DNA from: Okapia johnstoni | Taxonomy: Eukaryota; Chordata; Mammalia; Artiodactyla; Giraffidae | DNA length: 64,000 bases | Assembly: GCA_024291935.2 (NCBI GenBank) | Contig: CM044320.1 | Span: 52,146,001-52,210,000, forward strand | Direction of reading: 5' to 3' | Shown here: one piece after another, positions 11,495-22,175 of the stretch | Numbering within the stretch: the first letter of the stretch is position 1 | How the letters are laid out: each line of letters opens with the position of its first letter | The notes under the pieces: generated by a model | What the model saw: the letters and a program-made list of their open reading frames with translations, nothing else | What the model was told of the DNA's origin: nothing | The model's database searches: none | Program-made: the position numbers and the translations under genes

Positions 11495-11645
11495 GTCTTA
11501 CGCTAACTTCTCTGCCTTCAGCTTGTTCATCTGGAAAGGGAGTTTTATGACAATGATAACATGTGCCTCGGAGGACTGGTGCTAGGATTACATAAGATTA
11601 GCATATTAAGCATCTTATAAACTATGGAAGTGATAATACGAAGTT
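11495..11645 (+). repeat. MIR SINE, 3' part
   Basis: 'gcttgttcatctggaaaggg' corresponds to MIR 'ctcatctgtaaaatggg'. It is followed by a 'aggattacataagatta' equivalent of 'ggattaaatgagataa' and by 'gcatcttataaactatgg'. Diverged. Confidence 0.5.
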
Positions 11646-12159
11646 AGTATCTAGTCATCCAGGTGTGTATTCACCCAGAGACTTACTGTGGATTAAAAAT
11701 TAAATTAAAAACTCTGCCATAACAAGTAAATAAAGAAACTAAACAGCACACAATTAACAAACTTAGTCTCAATTGTGCTACATTCTTTCTGTCACCAAGA
11801 AACTAATTAGTACGACATAATCACACACTTCCTGCCCAGTAAACATACAAGTCCCAGAGGAACAAATGATTTGTATCATGAATCGCTGGCCACTGCTTAC
11901 TGGTAATTATCATATAAATGAGGTTCTTCAAGTTGACCTCTGATTCCCCAGTCTTTTTCTGAGACAGCAGAGATACACCAGTTATGCAAAAACTTGATAA
12001 AATTTAAATTACTTTTCTATTTTCTAGCCTCGCCTTCAGGATATTCTTTAGAAAAAAAAAAAAAAAAGATCACCACCCTTAAATAAAGCCCATCAAAACA
12101 GATACTAGAATATTAACGTACAGTGGTATGTATAGAAATGGTTTCCACTATTAAAAAAA
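11646..12159. other. single-copy AT-rich DNA with an A15 tract
   Basis: A run of A residues lies at about 12,053-12,067. Nothing else is recognised. The stretch ends at the left direct repeat of the following SINE. Confidence 0.4.
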
Positions 12160-12179
12160 AAGAAAATCAAGAAAATCTT

Positions 12180-12292
12180 TGGGACTCGCCTAGTGGTAGA
12201 TCTGTGCTTCTAGTGCACAGGACACAGGTTTGATCCCTGGTGGGGGAAGTAAGATCCTGCATGCTGTGTGGTATGGCTAATAAAAGGGAAAA
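12180..12292 (+). mobile_element. CHR-type SINE, short
   Basis: The tRNA-like head ('gactcgcctagtggtag', 'caggtttgatccctgg') is followed by 'agtaagatcctgcatgc'. It is flanked by a 20-bp imperfect direct repeat, aagaaaatcaagaaaatctt at 12,160-12,179 and its copy at 12,293-12,313. Only the first half of a CHR unit is present. Confidence 0.65.
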
Positions 12293-12318
12293 AAGAAAAT
12301 TCAAGAAAATTTGTAGTA

Positions 12319-12437
12319 AAGCTGGGGAAGGGAATGGCAATCCACTCCAGTATTCTTGCCTGGAGAATTCCATGGACAGAGAAGCCTGGCGGGCTACAGT
12401 TTGTGGGGTCGCAAAGAGTCAGACACGACTGAGTGAC

Positions 12438-12440
<3 letters not shown>
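12319..12440 (+). mobile_element. BOV-A SINE unit
   Basis: Runs from 'ggggaagggaatggcaatcc' through 'cctggagaattccatgg' to 'cagacacgactgagtgac' and enters a CA microsatellite that forms its 3' tail. No tRNA head is attached; the CHR fragment just upstream has its own flanking repeats and is a separate insertion. Confidence 0.8.

Positions 12441-12482
<42 letters not shown>
12439..12482 (+). repeat. (CA)n microsatellite, about 21 units
   Basis: Uninterrupted CA dinucleotides form the tail of the BOV-A unit. Such tails are often length-polymorphic in ruminants. It generates spurious Cys-Val frames on the minus strand. Confidence 0.95.
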
Positions 12483-12484
<2 letters not shown>

Positions 12485-12744
12485 GCTCCAAGAGTAAGCA
12501 TTCATCTTAACTGTGTTCAAGTGTTTCTGGAGGAGCCAACCAGACAAAGTGACAAGAAGACACCCAGCTCTAGCCCTGATTAGCCCTAATAATACTGTCA
12601 GTCACCTGACTTATCTCACTCCTAGTGTCTTTCTTTGTACAATTAACCAATTGGATTGGATGATTTTAGGGTTCTTTTCTGTCTTCACATTCTTTGTCTT
12701 GAAGAACAAAATATACACAAAATGTACCTTAAATATCATCTAAA

Positions 12745-12875
12745 ACAGTTGTTCTCAACAGGAGCTGCACACTGGACTCATCTTGTTAGCTTTAAAAAAA
12801 TACTGATGCTGGGGCTCCACCTCCAGAAAGCAGGAATTAATTGGTCTGGGTGCAGCCAGGCTGCTTAGGATTATA
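12745..12875 (+). repeat. hAT-Charlie MER5A-like element
   Basis: 'cagttgttctcaacaggagctgcac', 'actgatgctggggctccacctcc' and 'aattggtctgggtgcagcc' follow the MER5A order (terminal 'gtggttctcaa', then 'ggccccacccccaga', then 'tcagtaggtctgggg'). These are short non-autonomous DNA transposons shared by placentals. Confidence 0.55.
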
Positions 12876-13194
12876 AAAGCTCTCATGTTTAGCCAAAAGA
12901 AGCACTACTTAATTACTACAGCCTTTTTGGATGTGGGGAGGTTCTCTTCTTTTCTCTCCTCATTTGAAGAAGCTAAATTATCTCTCTGAGGCTGCCTTGT
13001 CATTAAAACATAGAGACCTGACCTACAGTGTATGACTGCAGAGACCCTGAGTGAGATGGCAGCAGTGAAGGCTCCTGGCAGGGTACTAGCTCACAGTACA
13101 GATGCAACAAAGGGTCATTTATTTCCTTCTACCTGTTTCCTGAGTCACCAGACCTCCAAGACCTGGCCTGTCCTCCACTACTTACCAAACACTG
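12876..13194. other. single-copy DNA
   Basis: No repeat family, gene or regulatory site recognised. Confidence 0.35.
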
Positions 13195-13345
13195 TTAGGT
13201 CTTTAAAATAACTCAAATTTTCTGAAGTAGAATCTTCCAAACTATTCCAACAAGTCAAACGAAAACACAGTGAAGGCAGAAACCCCATTACCATTATTTC
13301 CCCAATACTTAGCACAAATCTTTATTCAATAGAGAGATGAACTGG
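13195..13345 (+). repeat. L2 LINE 3' terminal fragment (tentative)
   Basis: 'cagtgaaggcagaaacccc', 'cccaatacttagcacaaatc' and 'attcaatagagagatgaact' match the L2 3' terminus ('gagggcagggac', 'ccccagcacctagcac', 'caataaatg...gaatga'). Confidence 0.45.
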
Positions 13346-13349
13346 TCAG

Positions 13350-13540
13350 TGTTTCTTTTTTCTTGTGACTGCACTAGGTCTTCATCGAGGTGTGCAGGCT
13401 TTCTCTAGTTGCAGCACATGGGCTTAGTTGCCCCCTGGGGCATGTGGGATCTTAGTTCTTCAACCAGGGATCCAAATTAAGTTTCTTGTGTTTGGAAGGC
13501 AGTTTCTTAACCACTGGACCACCAGGGAAGTCCCCTGGTC
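13350..13540 (-). mobile_element. CHR-type SINE, antisense
   Basis: Read on the minus strand, it starts at about 13,535 with 'ggacttccctggtggtccag' and runs through 'gttaagaaactgccttccaa' and 'ggatccctggttgaagaac' to a body with 'gcatgtgctgcaactagag'. The + strand shows the reverse order. No clear target-site duplication seen. Confidence 0.75.
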
Positions 13541-13579
13541 AGTGTTTTTATAGGCCTTTGGTCTCTGTCCCTCCTGACA

Positions 13580-13620
13580 CCCCCAACACACACACATACA
13601 CACAGACACACACACACAAG
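13580..13620 (+). repeat. imperfect (CA)n microsatellite
   Basis: Interrupted CACACA/CATACA/CAGACA run. Low-complexity sequence only. Confidence 0.8.
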
Positions 13621-15594
13621 CTTCACCATCTTTCCTTAACTCTGCTTTTCACGGATGTATAGGATCTGAGCTTCATGAACCATCTTTTTTTCTTTCTCCT
13701 CATTATGGTTCTCTCTCTCTACTACTTGGAGGTACTACTGTATAGATTGTGTTGTATAGATAATGTCATATAGAAAATCTCAATAAAATGTCGGTTGGAT
13801 GCATGAATAAATGGACTCCTATATTTCCTCATACATGAGTTTGGAATATGATTAGAGAAATATTAAGTAATTGATAGAATTAGAGAAAACATACCTACAA
13901 AGCTGACTTTTTGGTTTGCAAAGCTACCTGAGGTCTGCTTTTGTAGCCCCAGTGACAGCCTCCATCCAGCAACAGGAGGGCCCCCAAATCAACAAAAAGA
14001 TGATGGCAAAAATTTTTCATCACACTGAGCCTCCACCAGAAGAGTCTCTGCTCAAAGTGTTTGCCAGCCCAGGCCTTGATTTCAGAGACCATTATGTGAA
14101 AGACACGCAGGGCCAGAAATAGAAGAAATGAACAATATTCTATCAGCCAAAGTTCTTAGTCAATCAGAATAATTCCCATGTTTTCTCTTTCAAGAGGAGA
14201 ATGTAGAATAGAGGATGGTTAAAGCCTTAAGCTATCAGCAAAAAGAAAAAAAAAAAGACAAATTTCTAATGTTCCAGTCTTTCCACCCATCAGCTCCAAT
14301 AATAACAGTGTCTACTTCATCATTTTGTTCATACAGTCAAATACTCACTGAGGATTTTGACCAAGCATCTTCAACTACCCGTCTGATTGCTGAACAAGTC
14401 AGGCTGTCTTTGGCATTTTGTTCCTGTGCTCATTGATGACTTGAGAAACAAGTGGGTTATGAAATACTTAACAGTGGGTATGATCGTTGAACTGTCTGGC
14501 ATGCCACTCTTACATGCCTTTATACATCAATTCAGCACAAAATAATGTTTATCCTGACTAATCATATCCGAAAACTACAGAGTGAATAATCACTTGTCAT
14601 TATGGAAACATCAAGGGAGCCCATCCTCATGCTGCTCTACATAGGTCGCTTTCTAAACAGCCCTCATGTTCACAAGTCTAGAATGAATAGGAAGGAAATA
14701 CTCAGAACAAACCAGACCACTTTAAAGAAGCAAAGTTCTTTTTAAAAGATGGGGTAAATAGGTCATGTTCTTCCTAAGGAAACCAAACTGTTAGTCCTGG
14801 GCACCACTAGACAAGGAGTGGGGTGGAGGAAAAAAAAAGCACAGCTCTTCCCCAGGGAAACAAAGGTGATTCATCCGCCTTGAGCAGGGCCTCCTGCTCA
14901 TTAAGCCCACCAGGGAGATGTTTAGTGAACTTGAGCAGCAATTTGCTAAATGAGTGGTAATTTCCTTAATGAATCTTTTCCCAAAACCTTTGTGAAGACA
15001 ATTAGGTGTAATTTCAGAGGTGAAAACAGGCCTAAAGGGGCCAGAAATGAGGTGCTCACAGTCACACCATGAACTTTAGAGATTCCAGTTGCTTCTTAAG
15101 CCACTGGTCTTCACTCTCGACTCTAAAAAAGAGATGACGACCTGGGGTATTTGCATCTGAGCAACTGCCATAGGCTTGCTTCCAGAACCCTCTGTGTTAT
15201 TAACAGGAACCTGCCTGATACAGTCACATTTTCTTTCTGTCCTTTACCTGCTACTGTTGGTTATTCCCAGATGTTGACTAACAGATGTTGAATAATTTCA
15301 AAACTAAAAGTCTAGATTAATCACATTCTACTGAAAAGGCAATTCACTGAATATGTAGATTTCAAAGGAATATCAGGATTCATTTCCGTTGTCCCTTACT
15401 TTTTTAATGGCATGCAGGTTAAAAAGCAGTGAAAACAGTTTCCCTGGAAGTATTTTTTGTTTCTCTACAGAGGAGGATCAGAATTTTTTTCTACCGCCTC
15501 ATCTTTTTTCATTATCCCTTTGAATATTGTGGCAATGCTGAGAATGGGAGTTAACCGATTCTAAGTATGGGAAACAGAATTGTGCAAACAGTCC
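13621..15594. other. single-copy DNA; overlapping short frames of unknown origin at 13,895-14,122
   Basis: Frames of 68 codons on the + strand (13,916-14,122) and 65 on the - strand (13,895-14,092) overlap here. The + frame encodes a proline- and glutamine-containing segment with no motif I recognise. No splice sites flank it convincingly, and it may be an old retropseudogene piece or chance. The part at about 14,830-15,060 is non-repetitive, with many TTAAT/ATTAA-type words, and looks like a constrained non-coding element. Proof needs cross-species alignment. Confidence 0.35.
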
Positions 15595-15790
15595 TGAGAA
15601 TTACAAAATCCTGGGTTCAAATCTCAGCTCTGCTACTAGTCTTGAATAGATTCTTTCACAATATTGCACTGCAGTTTCTTCACTTATTTATAAAATGCGA
15701 AGAATGATATCTACTGCACAAGGTTGGTGTGCACACAGAAATGATGGCTACCACACATACTGCTTGGCTCATCAGAGTTTGCCTAAGTCA
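15595..15790 (+). repeat. MIR SINE
   Basis: MIR order is clear: 'ctgggttcaaatctcagctc', then a 'tcttcacttatttataaaatg' equivalent of 'cctcatctgtaaaatg', then 'atgatggctaccacacatac'. + strand. Confidence 0.65.
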
Positions 15791-15979
15791 TGAGCCTTCT
15801 CTTCCTCTCAAAATTTTAATCAATCCGCATCCTGGTATACTCCCAATAGGTTTTGATTTTGTGGAGATATTAGAATAGAAACCTTAGCCAACCATACTAC
15901 AAAAGTACTGTGAACAAGATGCCAAACAAGGTAAGAATCAAAGGTGTCTGGGGACAGGGAGAGTAAGCTGGAATCATCC

Positions 15980-16130
15980 TCACCTGGTCATCTACATGGA
16001 ACCTCAGGCAAATTCCTCTCTGTGTTAGTTTCTTCATCCGTAAAAAGCAGTAAAAATAATACTTGCTCTTCAGACTTCACACATTTGTTGCGGAGAACAA
16101 AATGATGTGCTTAGTAAATGATGAAAGTAT
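15980..16130 (+). repeat. MIR SINE
   Basis: 'acctcaggcaaattcctctctgtg', 'tttcttcatccgtaaaaagc' and 'ataatacttgctcttcagac' match the MIR core order. It lies 190 bp after another MIR in the same orientation but is a separate copy, since both contain the same core segment. Confidence 0.55.
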
Positions 16131-17081
16131 CGGGTATAATTCTCAAAGATAATATAATAATAAGATCATGGGTAATTTCCTCTCACCTGCTTTCAACTAT
16201 ATGCATTCCAAACTTATTTCTTTGTATAAGAATGTTAAACTTCTGTTATTTTCTTGAACAAAGGCTACATGATCTTTAACTTTGGCCTACAAGAAATAAT
16301 TGTGTATGTAGTTGTGTATGCACATACACATATATAAAAATGGGATGATAAGAGATGTCTTTGAAGAAGAAAGCATTTAAAATTTATTTAGAATTTTTCT
16401 ACATTTTTTAGGGTTGGAAACCACTTAAGAAGTAAAAATTTTTAAACTTTAAAGCTGGATGGAAGTTAGTCACAGAATACTGTCAATAACAACAGTTTAT
16501 GTTTATGGGACATGGAACTGTGTCTTCTTGAGTAAACTTGCCTAATTTTAGGAGGAAAAAAATGTACAGAGGAGACAAGTGGTAGCAGTAGGTAGAAGAT
16601 CCTTTTTCTTGACTAACTCGAATGCAAACTGTAAAGTTAACGAGGGAAATGAGTCACATCTTGGGGTGAATAGCCTTCATGAAGAGCTGTCAGCAACCAA
16701 TTAGTTGTTAGCCTCATGAGCTCTCTATGGCGCCAGGTGAGGAGAGGGCAAAAAGGAAATTACGTCTTCCTGTAGGGAAATCTCCCATCTAAGAAGTTTT
16801 ATAATTATGAACAGACACATGAAATGGCTAAAGAACTCATGAGAGATGTTATCAGCAAGTTCAAAAAATAAAATATGTTCCCAAATGATTTGAGTATGCG
16901 ACAGATGTTCCATTCAACTGTTCTTATCTGTGTAGACTAGAAGCAAGAGGTAATTCTGTCTTCAGAATAGCTTTATGAAGCAGCCACCCCATTGACACTG
17001 GGACCATTTGTCTTTGTTTCTTTCTTCACCTCTGCCTTGCTTTGTATATGGCTTCATTATCACACAGATCATAGATGGCTG
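16131..17081. other. single-copy AT-rich DNA
   Basis: No repeat family or gene recognised. The reading frame 16,725-16,913 on the - strand has no known domain. Confidence 0.4.
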
Positions 17082-17305
17082 GGCTTCCCAGGTGGCAGTG
17101 GTGGTAAAGAACCCACCTGCCAATACAGGAGACAAAGGAGACACGGGTTTGACCCCTTGGTTGGGAAGATCCCTCAGAGGAGGGCACAGCAACCCACTCC
17201 AATATTCTTGCCTGGAGAACCCCATAGACAGAGAAGCCTGGCGGGCTACAATCCACAGGATTGCAAAGAGTCAGACACAACTGAAGCAACTTAGCATGCA
17301 CACAT
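17082..17305 (+). mobile_element. Bov-tA SINE
   Basis: The tRNA-Glu-like head starts 'ggcttcccaggtggcag', with a B-box-like 'gggtttgacccc'. It is joined to a BOV-A body ('cccactccaatattcttgcc', 'gagtcagacacaactgaag'). Flanking 8-bp repeats gatggctg lie at 17,074-17,081 and 17,306-17,313. Several short frames on both strands here are SINE artefacts. Confidence 0.9.
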
Positions 17306-17313
17306 GATGGCTG

Positions 17314-17689
17314 CGGCTGCTCTCTACCTTCATAACTTCGGGAGAAATTGGGGGGAAAATATTAGCTTTCTCTTTATCTCAGAAAAAAAAAAAACAGAAT
17401 TGAGTCTTATTGGCTCTTATTAGCTTGACTGTTTTATGTACCTGTCCCCAAACCAATTGCCGACTGCTGCAGCCGAAGTGAGGTATATTCCATTCCAGGA
17501 GTTCTGATGCTGGAGTCAGTGCCACATGAGTTAACAGTGGCACAGGTTCACTACCCAAGTTATTGCCAGTCCAAGATTAGACCAACCCCCAGCCAACCCA
17601 TAGACACATGGGTGAGAGTAAATGCATGATGTGTGAGGTGTTTTATTACACAGCCTTATTGGGACATTAGTTGACTATTCCATCCTGTT
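17314..17689. other. single-copy DNA
   Basis: Nothing recognised apart from an A-run at about 17,383-17,394. Confidence 0.35.
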
Positions 17690-18170
17690 TAAACACACCT
17701 TCTTTCAAAACCCAAGTCAAATGCTACTTTCTCTTTGTACTTTCTTTGATTTCTTCCTTTTGCCTTCTTAACCACTATGCACTGTTTGTGTACATTTTGC
17801 ATTTCAGGAGATCAATCCTGTTACTGAACTGAGCTCAAAACTTTACCCAGCATAGAAGGAAAGCAGAATGCAAAGAGATAAAGCTGTACATCTCAAGGGT
17901 GTTTCAGTAACTCCATACAAATTAAGATAATTTCTAAAACAACACACAAATACATCTTTTATATGGTCCCAATGCCATAGTAGGGACTAAAGAAAGAGAG
18001 TAACTATAGAAAGCAGCCTCCCTCCTCTGAACTCTCCTTTTGTTTTACCTATATTTCTAAAGCACTCATCTCTTGCCCTATGTCCTGCATTTTATTTTGT
18101 ATTTATGTTTTATTTCCTTCATTAGACTATCCACTACCTGAGGACAAGATACACACGATTCTATTATAAT
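17690..18170 (+). repeat. L2 LINE 3' fragment
   Basis: 'cttctttcaaaacccaagtcaaatgc' resembles the L2 'cttcaagtcccagctcaaatg' stretch. Later 'ttagactatccactacctgagg' resembles the L2 3' 'tagactgtaagctccttgagg'. The segment between is diverged or interrupted. Confidence 0.45.
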
Positions 18171-18499
18171 GTTTTGAATTGAATATTCAATTAACTTCTC
18201 TTTAGGTTCATAAAAAAACAGATTTGACCCTGGGCCATGCAAAATAGAGGAAACAGCATTTAATTCAAGTAGATTTTGCAAAACTAAATATAAGAAAAAA
18301 ACTCTGAAAGTAGGATGCCATCACAAATACAGTGAGTAATGAAAGTGAAAAGCCCCTGCCCAAAAGTGGATTAATAAGCAGTCAGCATTTTACATCCCTC
18401 CATATCCGGAAGACCACTCCTCTCCCCTTCCAGTATTACCAGACTAAGCCAAGCCACTGTCATCTCTTCTTAGGCTAGTACATTAGTCCTCTGTCTAAT
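18171..18499. other. single-copy DNA
   Basis: No feature recognised. The minus-strand frame 18,078-18,281 is not gene-like. Confidence 0.35.
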
Positions 18500-18995
18500 G
18501 TCTCTACTTCTGCCCTGGGCCACCTGCTACCTCTTCTCCATAGAGTAGTCAGAAGAATCTTTGCAAAATATAAACCAGGTGTTTTCTTGCCTGTGCTTAA
18601 AATTCCTTATTGCACTGGGAATAAAATCCAAACTCTCTAATTTCATAATCTGGCCTCTGCCCACTTTTCTTAACTTGTCTTATACAATCTCATAAGCTCC
18701 ACACTCTTGTAACTCTGGCCTTCCTTCTGTGTTTACAATATGTCAAGTGTGTTCGTACCTTAAGGATCTCACTCTGGTTGCTCCCTCCCCTACTGGCTGT
18801 GCAGTGCCTCCCAGGACTTTGTAGGGTTGGCTTCTAGTCACTCAGGTCTCAGCTCCCCTGTCAATTCCTCAAAGAGCTCTTCTCTGAATACACTAGCTCA
18901 TGTTGTCCTCATTCTCTGAATAAACAACTCTCTTGAAATTAGTGCATGCATCTATTTGTTCACTCTAGTAGAATGTGACCCACTGCCCTTCAGCT
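18500..18995 (+). repeat. L2 LINE 3' fragment
   Basis: Good L2 order: 'cactgggaataaaatccaaac', 'ataatctggcctctgcccac', 'cactcttgtaactctggcc', 'gtcactcaggtctcagctcc' and 'gaataaacaactctcttg'. About 500 bp of the 3' part of the element, + strand. Confidence 0.65.
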
Positions 18996-19029
18996 TACAT
19001 TTTCCTAAGTGGTAAGATTCTGTGGTGTT

Positions 19030-19480
19030 GAGATTGGGCTCTAAAGAGACACTGGATTCAACCTTGGGCAAGTTACTTATATTGGGGCTTCCCTCGTGGC
19101 TCAGATGGTAAAGAGTCTGCCTGCCAATGTAGGAGACAAAAGAGACGTACGTTCGATCCCTGGGTTGGGAAGATCCCCTGGAGAAGGGAATGGCTACCCA
19201 CTTCAGTATTCTTGCCTGGAGAATCCCATGGACAGAGGAGCCTGGGACTGCAATCCACAGGGTTGCAAAGTGTCAGACACGACAGAGTGCGTAACACTTT
19301 CACTTTTTTTCAAGGTACTTTTATTAGGCATTTTTCTTGAACCTCAATTTTCTCATTTGTGAAATGGAAATAATATAGGAAATAACCTCATTTTGTTGTA
19401 AATTCATATGTAAAAAGCTATTAGAACCATCCCAGGCACACAGTGAGCACCATAAATGCTCAACCTTACTATTGCTATTG
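19030..19480 (+). repeat. MIR SINE split by a Bov-tA
   Basis: The left part 'accttgggcaagttacttat' (19,061-19,083) and the right part ('cctcaattttctcatttgtg', 'ccaggcacacagtgagcacc') form one MIR. They are separated by the Bov-tA at 19,084-19,310. Confidence 0.7.
19084..19310 (+). mobile_element. Bov-tA SINE inside a MIR
   Basis: tRNA-like head with 'gttcgatccctgggttggg', then the BOV-A body ending 'cagacacgacagagtgc' and a 'cactttcactttttt' tail. Flanked by 15-bp direct repeats at 19,069-19,083 and 19,311-19,325 with two mismatches, the target being the MIR core. A two-base difference within the body reduces 'ggcgggctac' to a shorter form. Confidence 0.9.
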
Positions 19481-19489
19481 TATTATTAT

Positions 19490-19595
19490 TCAGTTGTGTT
19501 CCAATGCCTAGGACACTACTGGTTATGCAGTCAACACTCAACAAACATTTGTTGAGTGACTGACTGAATAAATAGATGAATGAATAATGGAGTTG
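19490..19595 (+). repeat. L2/MIR-type 3' tail
   Basis: 'cctaggacactactggttatgc' and 'caacaaacatttgttgagtgac' followed by 'gaataaatagatgaatgaat' is the classic terminus shared by L2-type elements. Confidence 0.5.
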
Positions 19596-20369
19596 TCTAT
19601 CAGACCCAATAATCTCATTTCAAGGTGAAAAATTCATCCAATTCTATTTCTCATGATCTAAATCAACTGCATTATTGACTTGGAGCCAAACGAGAAACGA
19701 CTGTATGCATGCATTACAGAAAAACAAGTCTGATCATTTCCTAAAATGTATTCAGGAAGCCAAAATATGCCCTAAACTGAAAACTCACAGGAAATCCAGA
19801 GAATGAAAGAAAATCTTCAGAACGTTCAGGTCCCAGGATCTGACTGGGGATAGCATGGTGAGGCTCACTCTAATCAGAGTATGTTGTCAGAGGGGCCCAA
19901 TGTCATTGGGAAGACCAAGCTGGCACTTCCAAGGACAGTTTGACTGCAGTGCCTCTCAGGGCGTCTGCATCTTGGCCCTATACACTGGTTTATGTTCATA
20001 ACGGAGGGCAGGGATGAATAATCCATCCAACCAAGTTCATACTTATTTTTCCTTGCTGTCCTCAAGAATAAGCCTCCTTGCTCAGCACTGTTTCTATGTC
20101 CCCAAAGTCCCATTTATGACTTTACATTCCCATTAATCCCAGACACAAAAACAATCCAACCAAAAATAGACACCAGCATGACTTGCATCCTTCCACAAGC
20201 AAGCTCCTGGAGACAAACCCCAGTCCAGCTGCCTTCAGGCCAGCTCGCCCAACAGCAGGAGCAAACAGTCCAACACCTCAAAGTGCAAGTGGTGACAGAG
20301 ACCTGCCTGTCCCTGCAAAGACAGAAGCACACTGAAATATATCCTTGTGGATAATTTTTTATGTTACCT
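19596..20369. other. single-copy DNA
   Basis: No repeat recognised. The minus-strand frames 19,874-20,113 and 20,114-20,443 lack known motifs. The second runs into the adjacent SINE. Confidence 0.35.
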
Positions 20370-20381
20370 CTCTTCAATATT

Positions 20382-20589
20382 GGGCTCCCCTTGTAGCACA
20401 GTTGGTAAAGAGTCTGCCTGCAATGCAGGAGACCAGGGTTCAATCCCTAGGTCAGGAAGATCCCCTGGAGAAGGAGATGGAAATCCACTCCAATATTCTT
20501 GCCTGGAGAATCCCATGGATGGAGGAGCCTAGCAGACTACAGTCCATGCGGTTGCAAGAGCCAGACACGACTTAGCAACTAAGCCACCA
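20382..20589 (+). mobile_element. Bov-tA SINE
   Basis: Head 'gggctccccttgtagcacag' with 'gggttcaatccctagg'; body 'caatattcttgcctggag' to 'agccagacacgacttagc'. Perfect 12-bp target-site duplications ctcttcaatatt lie at 20,370-20,381 and 20,590-20,601. Confidence 0.93.
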
Positions 20590-20601
20590 CTCTTCAATAT
20601 T

Positions 20602-21436
20602 ATGCCCTCTCAAATCTTTCACTGAAAAAAAAAAAATGGTCCTAGAAAATAGGGGAAATAGCACTTAATTCAAATATTTGTAAAAATAAAGAAAAAACTG
20701 AAAGTAGGATCCTATTACAAAATAATATAAGCTGCTTTCCATTGTAAATCCCCCAGAGAGGGGGCAAAAATAAAATTGAAATAATCTCAGGTTTGTGCCC
20801 ATTTGAACATTCAGCTACCACAGAAACCTCATTAAGTTATATTTCAAAATCATTTCCAGTGTCTATTCGGAACTTTTTTTTTGACAAAAACATTTCTATT
20901 GCTTTCAAACAGACACTGGATAACAATTCACTTCTGCTGGAAACAGCACTGGGTGCAGCCTGGCCTCGCAATAACTCAGAGTTACAGTAATTTTAACAAA
21001 GGAGGGAGCCCTTGGCTAAGCCGGGTAGCTGCATTTCCAGCATGTAACAGTGATGGTGGGAGAGGATGGCGCAGCTAACCGACAGCCCTGACGGATGATT
21101 ACAAGCACACTATCACCTCTGCAGTTTCATTACTTGGATTAAAAGGAAGAGGCTTCAACTGCAGGGCGACCTGATTAAACTGAGCCTGAAAAATCACAGA
21201 GCCTTGACTGTCTTTCCCACAGCTCGCTCCATGACCATAAATAAATCACTCACTTCCTCTGCCCCTACCGCAATTTCTCCTAACAGCAAAGAGGGCAAAA
21301 TAACACAAGTAAACTTCATAGCCAACCATGATCTTAACTGCACTGACTTTTGAATGCTCCATACATAACAAAACTAACAGGCAAAAAGACGCAACATTTT
21401 AAAGACTCCTTTTGCGCATATTTAAGGAACTCTATA
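20602..21436. other. single-copy block, possible conserved non-coding element at about 20,880-21,350
   Basis: No transposable element recognised. The part from about 20,880 to 21,350 has moderate GC, some CpGs (near 21,018-21,090) and no low-complexity decay. It has the appearance of constrained non-coding DNA. The two 65-codon frames here are on shifted registers of the same DNA and are not convincing genes. Confidence 0.3.
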
Positions 21437-21437
21437 G

Positions 21438-21655
21438 GGCTTCCCAGGTGGCTCAGTGGTAATGAATCTGCCTGCCAATGCAGGAGACACAGGTGACTCG
21501 GGGTTCAATCACCGGATTAGGAAGATCCCCTGGAGAAGGAAACTGGCAACCAGCTCCAGCCTTCTTGCCTGGAGAATCCCATGGACAGAGGAGCCTGGCG
21601 GGCTACAGTTCATGGGATCCCAAAGAGTCTGACGTGACTGAGCACGCACGCACAT
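21438..21655 (+). mobile_element. Bov-tA SINE
   Basis: Head 'gggcttcccaggtggctcag', B-box-like 'gggttcaatcacc', body 'cttcttgcctggagaatccc' ending 'gagtctgacgtgactgagc' and a GCAC-rich tail. Confidence 0.88.
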
Positions 21656-21679
21656 GCAAGAAACCGTGCAAGAATGATC

Positions 21680-21885
21680 ATTGTTCTAATCTTAGTTCCA
21701 CCACTTAACTAACTGTATCAATTCAGGTGAGCATCTTAACCCATCTGAGGCTTGCTTTGCTCCTTTCTGGAAAAAAAAAATTTTTTTTTTAATTCCTACC
21801 CTTTCTTGCTGCTTTTGTGATAATCGTATAAGATTATACCTATAAAAGTACTTTAAACAATATAAATTATTATGACAATGTACAA
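21680..21885 (+). repeat. MIR SINE containing an A10T10 palindrome
   Basis: 'aactgtatcaattcaggtgagc' and 'cccatctgaggcttgctttg' resemble the MIR 5' core, and 'aaagtactttaaacaatataa' its 3' part. At 21,771-21,790 ten A residues abut ten T residues, a perfect palindrome that replaces the usual 'tcatctgtaaaatg' region. Confidence 0.45.
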
Positions 21886-22071
21886 GCAGTAACAGGTCCA
21901 ATCAAAATTCCAAAGTGTACTTTGATCTCTCTCTTGATGGTAATGCTATAAGAACTCTGTTTCTCTTCCCTGAATCACAAATTACCAGTACATGAAAAAT
22001 GATTCTGCCCTTTAGAAACTGCCACTTGAAACCGGTAACCAAAAATGTATATTTTCTCTTGCTTCCCACAG

Positions 22072-22175
22072 AATGCATGATAAAAAATAGCTGCCTCTGG
22101 AGAATATGCAGTTATCAAAAATCAAAATGAAAACTCAAAGGAAAACAAAAGAAATAGCAACAGTTCCCAATGTAG
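22072..22175 (+). other. candidate non-coding exon, 104 nt
   Basis: A pyrimidine-rich tract (22,050-22,069) ending tcccacag at 22,071 is followed 104 bases later by a strong donor, tag|gtaagtg at 22,173-22,182. All three + strand frames in the unit contain a stop (frame 1 after 5 codons, frame 2 after about 18), so it cannot be an internal coding exon. A UTR exon or an exon of a long non-coding RNA is possible. The surrounding 22,040-22,700 has no transposable element. No branch-point test or transcript evidence is available here, and chance pairing of sites in 64 kb cannot be excluded. Confidence 0.3.

Noticed and set aside
12210..12491. Minus-strand frame with a Cys-Val repeat
   Set aside because: It is the translation of the (CA)n microsatellite and BOV-A unit.
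13895..14122. Overlapping 65- and 68-codon frames on opposite strands
   Set aside because: No family resemblance and no flanking splice sites. Possibly an old retropseudogene fragment but not supportable.
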